NCBI RefSeq assembly: GCF_947501385.1 | Contig: NZ_CANMVP010000005.1 | Location: 62,001 to 126,000 of the forward strand | From: an uncultured Polaribacter sp. | Lineage (GTDB): Bacteria > Bacteroidota > Bacteroidia > Flavobacteriales > Flavobacteriaceae | DNA length: 64,000 nt | Direction of reading: 5' to 3' | Shown: positions 8,611 through 17,541 of the stretch, in pieces | Layout of the letters: every line of letters starts with the position of its first letter | Position numbering within the stretch: position 1 is the first letter of the stretch | Position numbers and translations under genes: made by a program | Notes under the pieces: model-generated | What the model saw: the letters and a program-made list of their open reading frames with translations, nothing else | Database searches by the model: none | What the model was told of the DNA's origin: nothing

Positions 8611-10467
8611 TTATTCTACCGTAACCGATTTTGCTAAATTTCTTGGTTGATCTACGTTTTTATTTAACATCACTGCAATATGATAAGACAATAACTGAAA
8701 AGGAATGGTAGTTAAAAGCGGAGTGAATGCTTCTTCTGTCTCTGGAATTTCTATTACATGATCGGCAATCTCTTTCACTTGAGTATCACCTTCAGTTACA
8801 ATCGCTATAATTTTTCCAGCTCTAGATTTAATTTCTTGAATATTGCTTACCACTTTTTCATAATGCCCTTTATTTGTTGCAATCACAAAAATTGGCATAT
8901 TTTCATCAATTAAAGCAATTGGACCATGCTTCATTTCTGCCGCAGGATATCCTTCTGCATGTATATAAGAAATTTCTTTCAATTTCAAAGCACCTTCTAA
9001 AGCTACGGGGAAGTTAAATCCTCTACCTAAATACAAACAATTTGTTGCATCTTTATAAACAGCCGCAATTTCCTTTACTTTACCATCTATTTTTAATAGA
9101 TTTTCTATTTTACCAGGAATTAATTGCATTTTTTGCAACTGAGTTCTTAATTCAGGCTTAGAAATTTCTCCTTTTTTAGAGGCTAACTTTAAAGCGATTA
9201 ATGTTAACACTGTAATTTGTGTTGTAAATGCTTTTGTAGAAGCCACACCAATTTCTGGACCTGCATGTGTGTAAGCCCCAGCATCTGTTTCTCTAGCAAT
9301 AGATGAACCTACCACATTACAGATACCAAAGACAAATGCTCCTTTAGATTTTGCTAATTTAATAGCGGCTAATGTATCTGCTGTTTCTCCAGATTGAGAG
9401 ATTGCAATTACAATGTCTTTAGAAGTTACAATAGGATTTCTATATCTAAATTCTGATGCATATTCTACCTCAACAGGAATCCGTGCAAATTCTTCAATCA
9501 GATATTCTCCTACCAAACCAGCATGCCAAGAGGTACCACAGGCAACAATTATAATTCTTTCAGCATTTAAAAACCTGTTCATATGATCGTCTATACCAGA
9601 CATTCTTATGATTCCTTCATCTGCAAGCATTCTTCCACGATACGTATCGATGATGGCTTTTGGTTGCTCGTTAATTTCTTTTAACATAAAGTGATCGTAA
9701 CCACCTTTTTCTATTTGATCTAAACTGATTTGTAGTTCTTGAATATTTGCATCCACTAAACTATCATCATGAATTTTATGAATTACAATTCCTTTATCTA
9801 GTTTGATAATTGCCATTTCTTCATCTTCTAAATAAATAGCATCTTTGGTATATTCAATAAAAGGAGAAGCGTCTGAAGCTACAAAAAACTCTGAATTGTC
9901 TTTTCCTACTCCAATTGCAATTGGGCTTCCCAAACGAGCAACAATTATTTCATTTGGTTTTGTCTTGTCAAAAACAGCAATAGCATAAGCTCCTATTACG
10001 TTGTTTAAAGCGAGTTGTACAGCTTTTCCTAATTTACAACTTTCTTGTTTTTTTACCTCTTCAATTAAATTGATTAAAACTTCTGTATCCGTATCACTTT
10101 TAAAAATATATCCTCTTGAAGTTAGTTCTTTCTTTAAGGTATCATAATTTTCAATAATACCATTATGAACAATTACTAAATTTCCAGATTGAGAAAAATG
10201 AGGATGAGAATTTACGTCATTTGGTACACCGTGAGTTGCCCAACGCGTGTGACCCATACCAATTTTTCCTACTTTTCTTTCCTTTTCTTTGTTTGTAATA
10301 AGTTCTAAGTCAGCAACCTTACCTTTCGTTTTAGAAAGGTGGATATTTTTGCCATCAAACATCATGATTCCAGAACTATCGTATCCTCTATACTCAAGTC
10401 TTCTAAGACCATTAATTACGATAGGATAAGCATCTCTAAAACCTATATATCCTGTGATTCCACACAT
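8611..10467 (-). CDS. glmS: Glutamine--fructose-6-phosphate aminotransferase (isomerizing)
   Basis: GlmS makes glucosamine 6-phosphate from fructose 6-phosphate and glutamine, the first step to UDP-GlcNAc for peptidoglycan and LPS. The 618-residue protein starts MCGITGYIG, so Cys2 becomes the N-terminal nucleophile of the glutaminase domain (to about residue 230). Two SIS sugar-isomerase domains follow (ACGTSWHAG, SQSGETADT, then LGRGFNFPVALEGALKLKE), and it ends DQPRNLAKSVTVE as usual. It lies 26 nt downstream of the DUF4270 gene, in the same operon as the glycogen-synthase-like gene. No glmS ribozyme is seen. Confidence 0.97.
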   Translation of the reverse strand: MCGITGYIGFRDAYPIVINGLRRLEYRGYDSSGIMMFDGKNIHLSKTKGKVADLELITNKEKERKVGKIGMGHTRWATHGVPNDVNSHPHFSQSGNLVIVHNGIIENYDTLKKELTSRGYIFKSDTDTEVLINLIEEVKKQESCKLGKAVQLALNNVIGAYAIAVFDKTKPNEIIVARLGSPIAIGVGKDNSEFFVASDASPFIEYTKDAIYLEDEEMAIIKLDKGIVIHKIHDDSLVDANIQELQISLDQIEKGGYDHFMLKEINEQPKAIIDTYRGRMLADEGIIRMSGIDDHMNRFLNAERIIIVACGTSWHAGLVGEYLIEEFARIPVEVEYASEFRYRNPIVTSKDIVIAISQSGETADTLAAIKLAKSKGAFVFGICNVVGSSIARETDAGAYTHAGPEIGVASTKAFTTQITVLTLIALKLASKKGEISKPELRTQLQKMQLIPGKIENLLKIDGKVKEIAAVYKDATNCLYLGRGFNFPVALEGALKLKEISYIHAEGYPAAEMKHGPIALIDENMPIFVIATNKGHYEKVVSNIQEIKSRAGKIIAIVTEGDTQVKEIADHVIEIPETEEAFTPLLTTIPFQLLSYHIAVMLNKNVDQPRNLAKSVTVE

Positions 10468-10493
10468 AAAAGTTAATTATTAAAGTTGGTTGG

Positions 10494-12164
10494 TTAATTT
10501 AGTTTCTTGGTGTAAGATATTTTTAATCTCGCTTTTTTATCTCCATTTTCATTAAATAAAACAACAGATCTAGGATTCCAATTGTATTGTAAAACGTTCT
10601 GATTTAAAAATCCAGTAATTACAGGATTGTCTGTAACATTAAATACTTTTAGAACCAGTGGAGAAAAATCATCAGAAGAACGGTCCATAATATCAGAAAT
10701 ATAATCGGTTATTTTAAAAGTATAATCTTCAGGAACATCAGCATCGTTAGTAAACAAATTCCCATTAAAACTTGCACCTTCTTCATAAGAGTCTGATACA
10801 TGTGTAGGTGTTACTCCTCCATTGCCATTATCTTTATTTTGATACACATAAAGTCTTTGAGGTAAAACATCTGCGTTTGAACTTAACGCACTATTGACCA
10901 CAAAAGTTAAATCTGCATCATTTATTAAAAAACCAAATTCATTATTACCAACATCTTTTATAGAAGCTAATTCTTCTAAATCAAGGTAATTATTATTGTC
11001 TACATCTTTATTTGCATAGACTAAAAACGGATCCTCTGAATCTAAATTAGCTAAATTCACACCTAAAATCTTTATTTCGGCAGACAAACCAGCGGTTCCT
11101 TGAACTACAAAACTATTTGTTGGTTGCGGTATAATGTTGTCTGTTTTATACATATTATTTTGAATACCAGTTAAAGAAAAAGAATAATCTTCTTTTATAA
11201 TGGTATCTACAACTGCATCTTTTAAAATGGTCTTAGAATATAAAAAATCTATAGATGCCTCTGAATTTGAAGATAAATTAAACGGAACTAAAGCACCATC
11301 ACTACCTTTTGCTTTTAAAATAACGCCTCTAAAATAATCCTGAAATGCGTCTGACGAAGAAAACTCAGCTTCGTTAAACTTATCCCAAAACGTTGTTTTC
11401 ATTTTGTTTAAGTCTAGCGGAATTGCTAAAAAAGGAACAGGTACATTTGCAGCACCCATAACTTTAAGCGTATCTTTAACTGTGCTTGTGTTATTCACAT
11501 CTACACTTCTATCTATTCTGTCGAATTCAAAAATTGTGTCTGTAGCTGAAGGTGTAAAAGAAAAATCTGCTGCTGATAATAATTCTGTTTCTTGATAGTC
11601 GAAATTAGAAGGATAGGAATTTATTTTTGCAGGGTTTGCAGGATTCAAAACACTTAAAAATGTTGGATTTTGATATACTTCAATAGCTGTTGCAACAGCT
11701 GTATTTCCTAAAATTGAATCTAACCGATACGTAGTTATTCCTTCAGAATTTGCGCCTAATGAAACAGCCGTATAAGGAATTTTTAAAACGACTTGATCTA
11801 AGTTATAAATCGTATCTCCGTCAATAACATCTTCACTTGTTTTTAAAATAGAAGGAAGACTAATTTGAGAAACAAAACCAGCTTCTAAATTTTTAGCATT
11901 CTCTTTTTTATAGACTCCTAGCCAATAATCTACCTGAGGTCTGCTATTATTTTGTAATACAGGCAAGCCTATATTGTCTGCTATAATACTTTCTATATTT
12001 ATAGAACTTATTTCTAAATCTAATACAACTTCGCCTGTAGAGAATTTAGTATTACTTATTACCCCACTTTCAATATCTGTAAAGTCTTCTTCACATGAAA
12101 TAACAAAAGAAACAACAAATAATACAACACCTATGTAAACACTTTTTCTAATAAAATTTTTCAC
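10494..12164 (-). CDS. DUF4270 family lipoprotein
   Basis: A 556-residue lipoprotein: signal peptide with lipobox VVSFVISC, Cys24, followed by acidic EED, which in Bacteroidota favours export to the cell surface. The body is beta-rich with no catalytic motif I can name, and matches the DUF4270 family that in Flavobacteriaceae sits between a glycogen-synthase-like gene and glmS, as here (10 nt and 26 nt gaps). The function is unknown; its constant place beside glmS suggests a link to envelope sugar metabolism, which is inference. Confidence 0.85.
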   Translation of the reverse strand: MKNFIRKSVYIGVVLFVVSFVISCEEDFTDIESGVISNTKFSTGEVVLDLEISSINIESIIADNIGLPVLQNNSRPQVDYWLGVYKKENAKNLEAGFVSQISLPSILKTSEDVIDGDTIYNLDQVVLKIPYTAVSLGANSEGITTYRLDSILGNTAVATAIEVYQNPTFLSVLNPANPAKINSYPSNFDYQETELLSAADFSFTPSATDTIFEFDRIDRSVDVNNTSTVKDTLKVMGAANVPVPFLAIPLDLNKMKTTFWDKFNEAEFSSSDAFQDYFRGVILKAKGSDGALVPFNLSSNSEASIDFLYSKTILKDAVVDTIIKEDYSFSLTGIQNNMYKTDNIIPQPTNSFVVQGTAGLSAEIKILGVNLANLDSEDPFLVYANKDVDNNNYLDLEELASIKDVGNNEFGFLINDADLTFVVNSALSSNADVLPQRLYVYQNKDNGNGGVTPTHVSDSYEEGASFNGNLFTNDADVPEDYTFKITDYISDIMDRSSDDFSPLVLKVFNVTDNPVITGFLNQNVLQYNWNPRSVVLFNENGDKKARLKISYTKKLN

Positions 12165-12174
12165 TATAAAATAA

Positions 12175-12984
12175 TTAATTGGCCGAAACTAAATCAGCAT
12201 AAAAATTTAAATAACTTTCTTTAAGATTTTCTAGTTGATATCCTAAAACAGGCATCTCTTTATCTTCTATAAAAGAAGATAATTCTTCAGAAATATCTTC
12301 ACTACCATGAATAATTGCATCAGAATTTTCAATGGCACTTTTTAAAATATTAGTATGATTAGGTGTTTTAATAGTGGTTACTTTTTCTTCTTTATTTAAA
12401 TCGAATTTTACTTTATCTGCAAGATTTGTACTTAATTCGCCTTCAAATCCGTTATTATAAATAGAAGTTACAATTTTACTTTCGGTAAAAAGTGGTTCTT
12501 CGTTATAGAACTCTCTTAAATACAAAGGAAGTAAAGAAGCCATCCAACCATGAACATGAATAATGTCTGGTGCCCAGTTTAATTTTTTTACTGTTTCTAT
12601 CACTCCTTTTGCAAAGAAAATGGCACGTTCATCATTGTCTGAAAACAAATTGTCATCTTCATCTGTAAAAACGGCTTTTCTTTTAAAATATTCTTCGTTA
12701 TCAATAAAATAAACTTGCATTCTTTCTTTTGGTATAGAAGCCACTTTTATAATTAATGGCATGTCCATATCATTTACAACCAAGTTCATTCCAGAAAGAC
12801 GAATTACCTCATGTAATTGGTGTCTTCGTTCATTAATAACGCCATATCTTGGCATAAAGATTCTGGTTTGTACTCCTTTAGAATGTGCATTTTTTGCTGC
12901 AGTAAACGCAGTTGATGATAGTTCTGTTTCGGGTAAGTAAGGCACTACTTCAGACGAAACAAACAATATTCTCTTGTCCTTCAT
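12175..12984 (-). CDS. Glycogen/starch synthase N-terminal-domain protein (half-size)
   Basis: The 269-residue product starts KDKRILFVSSEVVPYLPETE and contains PDIIHVHGWMASLLPLYL, both typical of the N-terminal half of GT5 glycogen/starch synthases. The usual KxGGL lid loop is altered to PETELSS and the whole C-terminal ADP-glucose-binding domain is missing (full-length enzymes are about 470 aa). It is the first gene of the operon with DUF4270 and glmS, with a TATTTTTG promoter box 26 nt upstream. It probably lacks normal glycogen synthase activity; its real role is unknown. Confidence 0.85.
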   Translation of the reverse strand: MKDKRILFVSSEVVPYLPETELSSTAFTAAKNAHSKGVQTRIFMPRYGVINERRHQLHEVIRLSGMNLVVNDMDMPLIIKVASIPKERMQVYFIDNEEYFKRKAVFTDEDDNLFSDNDERAIFFAKGVIETVKKLNWAPDIIHVHGWMASLLPLYLREFYNEEPLFTESKIVTSIYNNGFEGELSTNLADKVKFDLNKEEKVTTIKTPNHTNILKSAIENSDAIIHGSEDISEELSSFIEDKEMPVLGYQLENLKESYLNFYADLVSAN

Positions 12985-13010
12985 TAATCAAACTCTTTTT
13001 ATGAGATTGG

Positions 13011-13018
13011 CAAAAATA
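13011..13018 (-). promoter_or_regulatory. -7 box for the glycogen-synthase-like/DUF4270/glmS operon
   Basis: The reverse strand reads TATTTTTG 26 nt upstream of the ATG at 12984. It lies only 32 nt from the divergent panC box. Confidence 0.6.
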
Positions 13019-13050
13019 CAAATTATTATGCTAATATCGTGTTAAAATGG

Positions 13051-13058
13051 TAAGTTTG
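13051..13058 (+). promoter_or_regulatory. -7 box for panC
   Basis: TAAGTTTG matches TAnnTTTG 23 nt upstream of the panC ATG and is divergent from the box at 13011. Confidence 0.6.
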
Positions 13059-13081
13059 CACGCTTTATCAATATTTTTAGA

Positions 13082-13930
13082 ATGAAAATTTTCAACAGTA
13101 AAAAAGATCTAAAAGACTGTATTTTAGAACATAAAAGGAATAAAAAAACAATTGGTTTTGTACCAACAATGGGTGCTTTACATCGAGGTCATTTATCTTT
13201 AATTGAAAAAGCTAAAGAGAAAAATGATATTGTTGTTATAAGTGTTTTTGTAAATCCTACACAGTTTGATAATATTGAGGATTTAAATAAGTACCCAAAA
13301 ACGCTAGAAAATGATATAAAGTTACTTGAGTCTGTTGCTACTGATGTTCTTTTTTGTCCTTCTGTGGAAGAAATTTATGCAGAAAACATCGTTTCTAAAA
13401 ACTTTAATTTTGATGGTTTAGAACACCAAATGGAAGGGAAGTTTAGAAAAGGTCATTTTGATGGTGTTGGCACCATTGTAAAAACACTCTTTGAAATTGT
13501 TGAGCCAAACAAAGCATATTTTGGGCAAAAAGATTTTCAGCAATTGCAGGTGATTAAAAAAATGGTTAAAAAGCATCATCTTCCAGTAAAAATCAAGGGT
13601 TGTCCAATTTTTAGAGAAGAAGATGGTTTGGCAATGAGTTCTAGAAATGCAAGATTGTCTAAAGAACATAGAGAAATTGTACCGTTCATTTATAAAACTC
13701 TTAAAAAAGTAAATAAGAAATTTGGTAAAGAAAACATCACTGATATTAACAATTGGGTAGAGAATCAGTTTAAAAACCAGCCTTTACTAGAATTAGAGTA
13801 TTTTACCATTGCTGAAGAAAAATCATTAGAAACTGTTAAAAAAGCAGCATCTAACAAGAAATACAGAGCTTTTATTGCTGTTTTTGCAGGAAAAATAAGA
13901 TTGATTGATAACATTCGTTTAAAAAATTAG
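13082..13930 (+). CDS. panC: Pantothenate synthetase (pantoate--beta-alanine ligase)
   Basis: PanC joins pantoate and beta-alanine with ATP to make pantothenate, the CoA precursor. The 282-residue protein has the HIGH-type nucleotide motif as PTMGALHRGHLSL (His34 and His37), VSVFVNPTQF, YFGQKDFQQLQV for pantoate/ATP binding and the KMSKS-like loop AMSSRNARLS. It is followed 27 nt later by panD, which supplies its beta-alanine, so two steps of the pathway are clustered. Confidence 0.97.
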   Translation: MKIFNSKKDLKDCILEHKRNKKTIGFVPTMGALHRGHLSLIEKAKEKNDIVVISVFVNPTQFDNIEDLNKYPKTLENDIKLLESVATDVLFCPSVEEIYAENIVSKNFNFDGLEHQMEGKFRKGHFDGVGTIVKTLFEIVEPNKAYFGQKDFQQLQVIKKMVKKHHLPVKIKGCPIFREEDGLAMSSRNARLSKEHREIVPFIYKTLKKVNKKFGKENITDINNWVENQFKNQPLLELEYFTIAEEKSLETVKKAASNKKYRAFIAVFAGKIRLIDNIRLKN

Positions 13931-13945
13931 TAACCAAAAAATCCC

Positions 13946-13953
13946 TATTTTTG
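13946..13953 (+). promoter_or_regulatory. Internal -7 box for panD (likely leaderless)
   Basis: TATTTTTG ends 4 nt before the panD ATG, within the panC-panD gap. It suggests a separate leaderless panD transcript in addition to read-through from panC. Confidence 0.5.
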
Positions 13954-13957
13954 TAGC

Positions 13958-14308
13958 ATGTTAGTACAAGTAGTAAAATCAAAAATCCACCGTGTAAAAG
14001 TTACAGGTGCAGATTTAAATTATATAGGAAGCATTACCATAGATGAAGACCTAATGGATGCTGCTGGAATTATTGAAGGCGAGCGCGTTCAAATAGTTAA
14101 TAATAACAACGGAAATCGCTTAGAAACCTATGCAATTCCTGGTCCTCGTGGAAGTGGAGAAATTACCTTAAATGGTGCTGCTTCTCGTTTGGTTGCTGTT
14201 GGAGATGTTTTAATTTTAATTGTGTATGCCTTTATGGAATTAGAAGAAGCAAAGGTTTTTAAACCTTCGTTGGTTTTTCCGAATGAAAAAGACAATACAC
14301 TAACGTAG
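13958..14308 (+). CDS. panD: Aspartate 1-decarboxylase (pyruvoyl enzyme)
   Basis: PanD decarboxylates L-aspartate to beta-alanine for pantothenate synthesis. The 116-residue proenzyme carries the self-cleavage site NYIGSITID, with Gly24-Ser25 as the scissile bond that yields the pyruvoyl group, and the later [14 protein letters not shown] and VIVYA-like strands of the double-psi barrel. It follows panC, and the next gene begins 1 nt after its stop. Confidence 0.96.
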   Translation: MLVQVVKSKIHRVKVTGADLNYIGSITIDEDLMDAAGIIEGERVQIVNNNNGNRLETYAIPGPRGSGEITLNGAASRLVAVGDVLILIVYAFMELEEAKVFKPSLVFPNEKDNTLT

Positions 14309-14309
14309 T

Positions 14310-15260
14310 TTGAATTCTTCAGCAAAAAAAATAGTAAAAATTATATTACCTCTCGCATTGGGAGGTTTTTTAGTTTGGTACTCTTTGTCTGATATTTCTT
14401 TAGAAACGCTAGGGAAATACTTTAAAGAAGCGAATTATAGTTGGATTTTTCTTGGTTTATTCTTCGGTATTTTAAGTCACCTTTCTAGAGCATACAGATG
14501 GAAATTTATGTTAGAACCTCTTGGTTTTAAACCAAAATTTACAAATAGTATTTTGGCTGTCTTAGTTGCTTATTTGGTAAATTTAGCGTTGCCAAGAGCT
14601 GGAGAAATTTCAAGAGCAACTGTAATGACAAACTATGAAAAAATTCCCTTTGAAAAAGGCTTTGGAACCATTGTAGCAGAACGCATTGCAGATTTAATAA
14701 TGATGCTTTCCATTGTAGCAATCACACTTTTTGTACAGTTTGACTTTATTTATGATTTATTAACCAAAAACTTCGATCCTACTAAAATCATCATCGGTTT
14801 AGTTCTATTAATTATCGGTTTCTTTATTTTTAGGTCTTTTGTAAATAAGGCTACTTCTGGTTTTTTATTAAAAATTAAAACTTTTATTTCTGGTTTAATA
14901 GAAGGGGTTACCAGCATTTTTAAAATGAAAAACAAATGGGCATTTATTTTTCATACCGTTTTTATTTGGGTAATGTATGTGGCCATGTTTTGGGCAACAA
15001 TACCTGCAATTGAGGGTTTAGAAGTTCCTTTTGGTGGCATTTTGATTGGTTTTATTGCCGGCGGATTTTCTATTGCCGCAACAAATGGTGGCATTGGCTT
15101 ATACCCAATTGCAGTTGCTGGCGCTTTGGCTTTATTTGATATTCCAACAGAACCTGCCACCGCATTCGGTTGGATTATGTGGACAGCACAAACAGCCATG
15201 ATTATCGTTTTTGGTGGTTTGGCTTTTCTTATCCTTCCAATTTACAATAAAGAAAAGTAA
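14310..15260 (+). CDS. Lysylphosphatidylglycerol synthase TM-region / flippase-like membrane protein
   Basis: A 316-residue membrane protein of the UPF0104/AglD-like family with about eight helices. Family signatures are HLSRAYRWKFMLEPLG (about 56-72), LVNLALPRAGEISRA (about 88-103), and the glycine-rich G-x-NGGIG-x-YP near residue 255. Members lie in lipid or cell-wall pathways, but most have no proven substrate. The start is an unusual TTG at 14310, 1 nt after the panD stop; the next in-frame ATG (about residue 65) would delete the first helices, so TTG with coupling to panD is preferred. Confidence 0.82.
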   Translation: MNSSAKKIVKIILPLALGGFLVWYSLSDISLETLGKYFKEANYSWIFLGLFFGILSHLSRAYRWKFMLEPLGFKPKFTNSILAVLVAYLVNLALPRAGEISRATVMTNYEKIPFEKGFGTIVAERIADLIMMLSIVAITLFVQFDFIYDLLTKNFDPTKIIIGLVLLIIGFFIFRSFVNKATSGFLLKIKTFISGLIEGVTSIFKMKNKWAFIFHTVFIWVMYVAMFWATIPAIEGLEVPFGGILIGFIAGGFSIAATNGGIGLYPIAVAGALALFDIPTEPATAFGWIMWTAQTAMIIVFGGLAFLILPIYNKEK

Positions 15261-15261
15261 T

Positions 15262-15345
15262 TTTTTAGCGCCTGTCGGCCGCAGTTAGGTTCTCTGAAAA
15301 TGTCGCGCTTTCCATAATATCTTTCAATCGCTAACGCAACTATTT
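15262..15345. repeat. Degenerate copy of a dispersed intergenic repeat
   Basis: This gap is more GC-rich than its surroundings and contains TCGCGCTTTCCATAATATC, then TTTCAATCGCTAACGC. The pieces match in order the better copy near 57166 (GGCTTTC, then TTCAATCCTTAACGC). I see no gene in it. Confidence 0.4.
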
Positions 15346-15391
15346 GTCAACTTTAAGAAAATATTCATCAAAGGTATAATTTAAATATTAT

Positions 15392-15399
15392 TATCTTTG
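15392..15399 (+). promoter_or_regulatory. -7 box for the toxin-antitoxin operon
   Basis: TATCTTTG matches TAnnTTTG 15 nt before the ATG at 15415. It overlaps the TTG that would open the longer frame, so the ATG is the better start. Confidence 0.6.
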
Positions 15400-15414
15400 A
15401 TAAAAGCAATTGTT

Positions 15415-15684
15415 ATGAACTCGAAAGAAAAAAGAATCGCATTATCTAAATGGATTTTAGAAACAGATGAAAACGTTCTAAATGAAGTGGAAGCTATTTA
15501 TAATGTACATCAAAACGAGGAACACTCCTCTAAAATAGTTGGGTACACAATTGATGGTGAACCTTTAACCAAAAAAAACTACATAAAACATATTAATAGA
15601 ATTAGAACAGATGTTGATAATGGAGCAAAAACTTTCACAACATCAGAGGTTAGAGAACATGTTTTAAGCAATAGAAACTCTTAA
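15415..15684 (+). CDS. Putative antitoxin of a ParE-type toxin-antitoxin pair
   Basis: An 89-residue, charged protein with an N-terminal helical part (EKRIALSKWILETDE) and a middle segment VGYTIDGEPLTKKNYIKHI that resembles the GKPLT-type segment of small flavobacterial addiction antitoxins. It ends with TTSEVREHVLSN. It is followed directly by a RelE/ParE-like gene, the usual antitoxin-first order. It likely neutralises the toxin and may repress the shared promoter; both are inferred from context. Confidence 0.7.
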   Translation: MNSKEKRIALSKWILETDENVLNEVEAIYNVHQNEEHSSKIVGYTIDGEPLTKKNYIKHINRIRTDVDNGAKTFTTSEVREHVLSNRNS

Positions 15685-15981
15685 ATTTTAAAAGTTGTTT
15701 GGTCATCAAAATCTATGAATTCTCTTTTAGGAATTTATAATTATATATTTGAAAAAAGTCCTCAAAATGCTTTGATGGTTTTTAATAAATTAACAAAATT
15801 AGGTGATTCTCTATCTGATAATAATATTGAATATTCAAAAGACTTAATAATTAATGATGAAGCTGTAAGATTTGTTTCTAAATGGGATTATAAAATCATT
15901 TATGAAAGAAAAATAAATTATGTTTTAATTATTGACGTTTTTAGTAGCAAACAAAATCCCAACAAATTAATTTTAGATTGA
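15685..15981 (+). CDS. RelE/ParE family toxin, probable ATT start
   Basis: The first ATG is at 15715 (88 aa), but the same frame continues upstream to the antitoxin stop and encodes ILKVVWSSKS before that Met. A K-V-x-W-S strand is the conserved first beta strand of RelE/ParE toxins, so translation most likely starts at the ATT at 15685, directly after the antitoxin TAA (98 aa). The rest fits the fold: LLGIYNYIFEKSPQNA helices, then VRFVSKWDYKIIYERK and VLIIDVFSSKQNP. A rare start codon would keep toxin output low. Target (gyrase or ribosomal mRNA) cannot be told from sequence. Confidence 0.7.
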   Translation: MLKVVWSSKSMNSLLGIYNYIFEKSPQNALMVFNKLTKLGDSLSDNNIEYSKDLIINDEAVRFVSKWDYKIIYERKINYVLIIDVFSSKQNPNKLILD

Positions 15982-16087
15982 TTCCTCTTTTTTGTAAATT
16001 TTCACAAAGCTGATAAGTCTTTTTTTATCCCAAAAAATTAAAGTAAATTTACTAGATTTTCACAAATAAATATTGATAAGTTTAGCG

Positions 16088-16095
16088 TAAATTTG
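16088..16095 (+). promoter_or_regulatory. -7 box for radA
   Basis: TAAATTTG matches TAnnTTTG 16 nt before the radA ATG. Confidence 0.55.
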
Positions 16096-16111
16096 TGTTT
16101 TAAAATAAAAA

Positions 16112-17473
16112 ATGGCCAAAACCAAAACAACTTTTTTCTGTCAGAATTGTGGAACACAACATGCCAAATGGGTGGGGCAATGTGGCGCTTGTAAAGAATG
16201 GAATACGATTGTTGAAGAGGTTATTCAAAAAGAAGAAAAACGTGTTTGGAAACAATCTACAACGGCAAAACAAACCGTTAATAGACCTTTAAAAATTGCA
16301 GATATTCAGCTGAATCCTGAAGAAAGAGTGGTTACCAATAACAACGAATTAGATACGGTTTTAGGTGGCGGATTGGTAAAAGGTTCTGTAACACTTTTGG
16401 GGGGTGAACCTGGTATTGGAAAATCGACATTATTATTACAAGTTGCCTTAAATATAAGTCAGAAAGTTTTGTATGTTTCTGGTGAAGAAAGCCAATCTCA
16501 AATAAAAATGAGAGCAGACAGGTTAGAAGTAAATAATTCTAATTGTCTAATTCTTACCGAAACGAACACGCAACAAATCTTTAAAAATATTGAAGAAACC
16601 GAGCCTGAAGTCTTGGTAATCGATTCAATACAAACTTTACACACCAATCATATAGAAGCTTCTCCTGGAAGCATTTCTCAAATTAGAGAAACTGCAGCAG
16701 AATTGATCAAATTTGCAAAAGAAACTGCAACTCCTGTTTTACTAATTGGTCATATTAATAAAGAAGGAAACATTGCCGGCCCAAAAATTTTAGAACACAT
16801 GGTAGATGTGGTTTTACAGTTTGAAGGTGATAGAAATCATACCTACAGAATTTTAAGATCACAAAAAAACAGGTTTGGTTCTACCTCCGAATTGGGTATT
16901 TATGAAATGCTTTCTAGCGGGTTAAGAGAAATCTCCAATCCGTCTGAAATTTTAATTTCTAAAAAAGATGCAGATTTAAGCGGCACAGCAATTGCTTCCA
17001 CATTAGAAGGCATTCGACCTTTAATGATCGAAATTCAAGCGTTGGTTTCTACGGCAGTTTATGGAACTCCACAACGTTCTACAACGGGTTATAATCTAAA
17101 ACGTCTCAACATGATTTTGGCTGTTTTAGAAAAACGTGCAGGTTTTAAATTGGGCGCAAAAGATGTATTTTTAAATATTACTGGCGGCATAAATGTAGAT
17201 GATCCTGCTATAGATTTGGCGGTTGTTGCGGCCATTTTATCATCCAATCAAGATATTGCGATCAACCCGAATGTGTGTTTTGCGGCAGAAGTTGGTTTGG
17301 CAGGAGAAATTAGACCCGTTTCTAAAATAGATCAACGAATTTTAGAAGCAGAAAAGTTAGGTTATAGAACTTTTGTGGCTTCTAAATACAATAAGATTTC
17401 TTCTAAAAACCATGGAATAAAATTGCTTTTAGTGGGTAAAATAGAAGAGGCTTTTGCTACTTTGTTTGCTTAA
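16112..17473 (+). CDS. radA: DNA repair protein RadA (Sms)
   Basis: RadA is a RecA-like ATPase/helicase that drives branch migration during recombinational repair. In 453 residues the order is a four-Cys zinc finger (Cys10, 13, 24, 27), the Walker A motif GGEPGIGKST (about 97-106), Walker B EVLVIDSIQT, the RadA-specific KNRFGS motif, and a C-terminal Lon-protease-like domain (GGINVDDPAIDLAV). It is a single-gene unit facing hemD, with a palindrome between them. Confidence 0.96.
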   Translation: MAKTKTTFFCQNCGTQHAKWVGQCGACKEWNTIVEEVIQKEEKRVWKQSTTAKQTVNRPLKIADIQLNPEERVVTNNNELDTVLGGGLVKGSVTLLGGEPGIGKSTLLLQVALNISQKVLYVSGEESQSQIKMRADRLEVNNSNCLILTETNTQQIFKNIEETEPEVLVIDSIQTLHTNHIEASPGSISQIRETAAELIKFAKETATPVLLIGHINKEGNIAGPKILEHMVDVVLQFEGDRNHTYRILRSQKNRFGSTSELGIYEMLSSGLREISNPSEILISKKDADLSGTAIASTLEGIRPLMIEIQALVSTAVYGTPQRSTTGYNLKRLNMILAVLEKRAGFKLGAKDVFLNITGGINVDDPAIDLAVVAAILSSNQDIAINPNVCFAAEVGLAGEIRPVSKIDQRILEAEKLGYRTFVASKYNKISSKNHGIKLLLVGKIEEAFATLFA

Positions 17474-17482
17474 CTGGCATTA

Positions 17483-17502
17483 CAAGGGGTTTAAACCCCT
17501 TG
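17483..17502. repeat. 20-bp perfect palindrome between radA and hemD
   Basis: CAAGGGGTTTAAACCCCTTG is its own reverse complement. It sits between converging genes and may form a terminator-like hairpin, although the T-tracts are poor. Confidence 0.6.
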
Positions 17503-17541
17503 CAAAACGGTTTTTATCAATATTATCAACTTAAAATAAGT

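Noticed and set aside
10468-10493. glmS ribozyme upstream of glmS
   Set aside because: The gap to the DUF4270 gene is only 26 nt, too short for the ribozyme.
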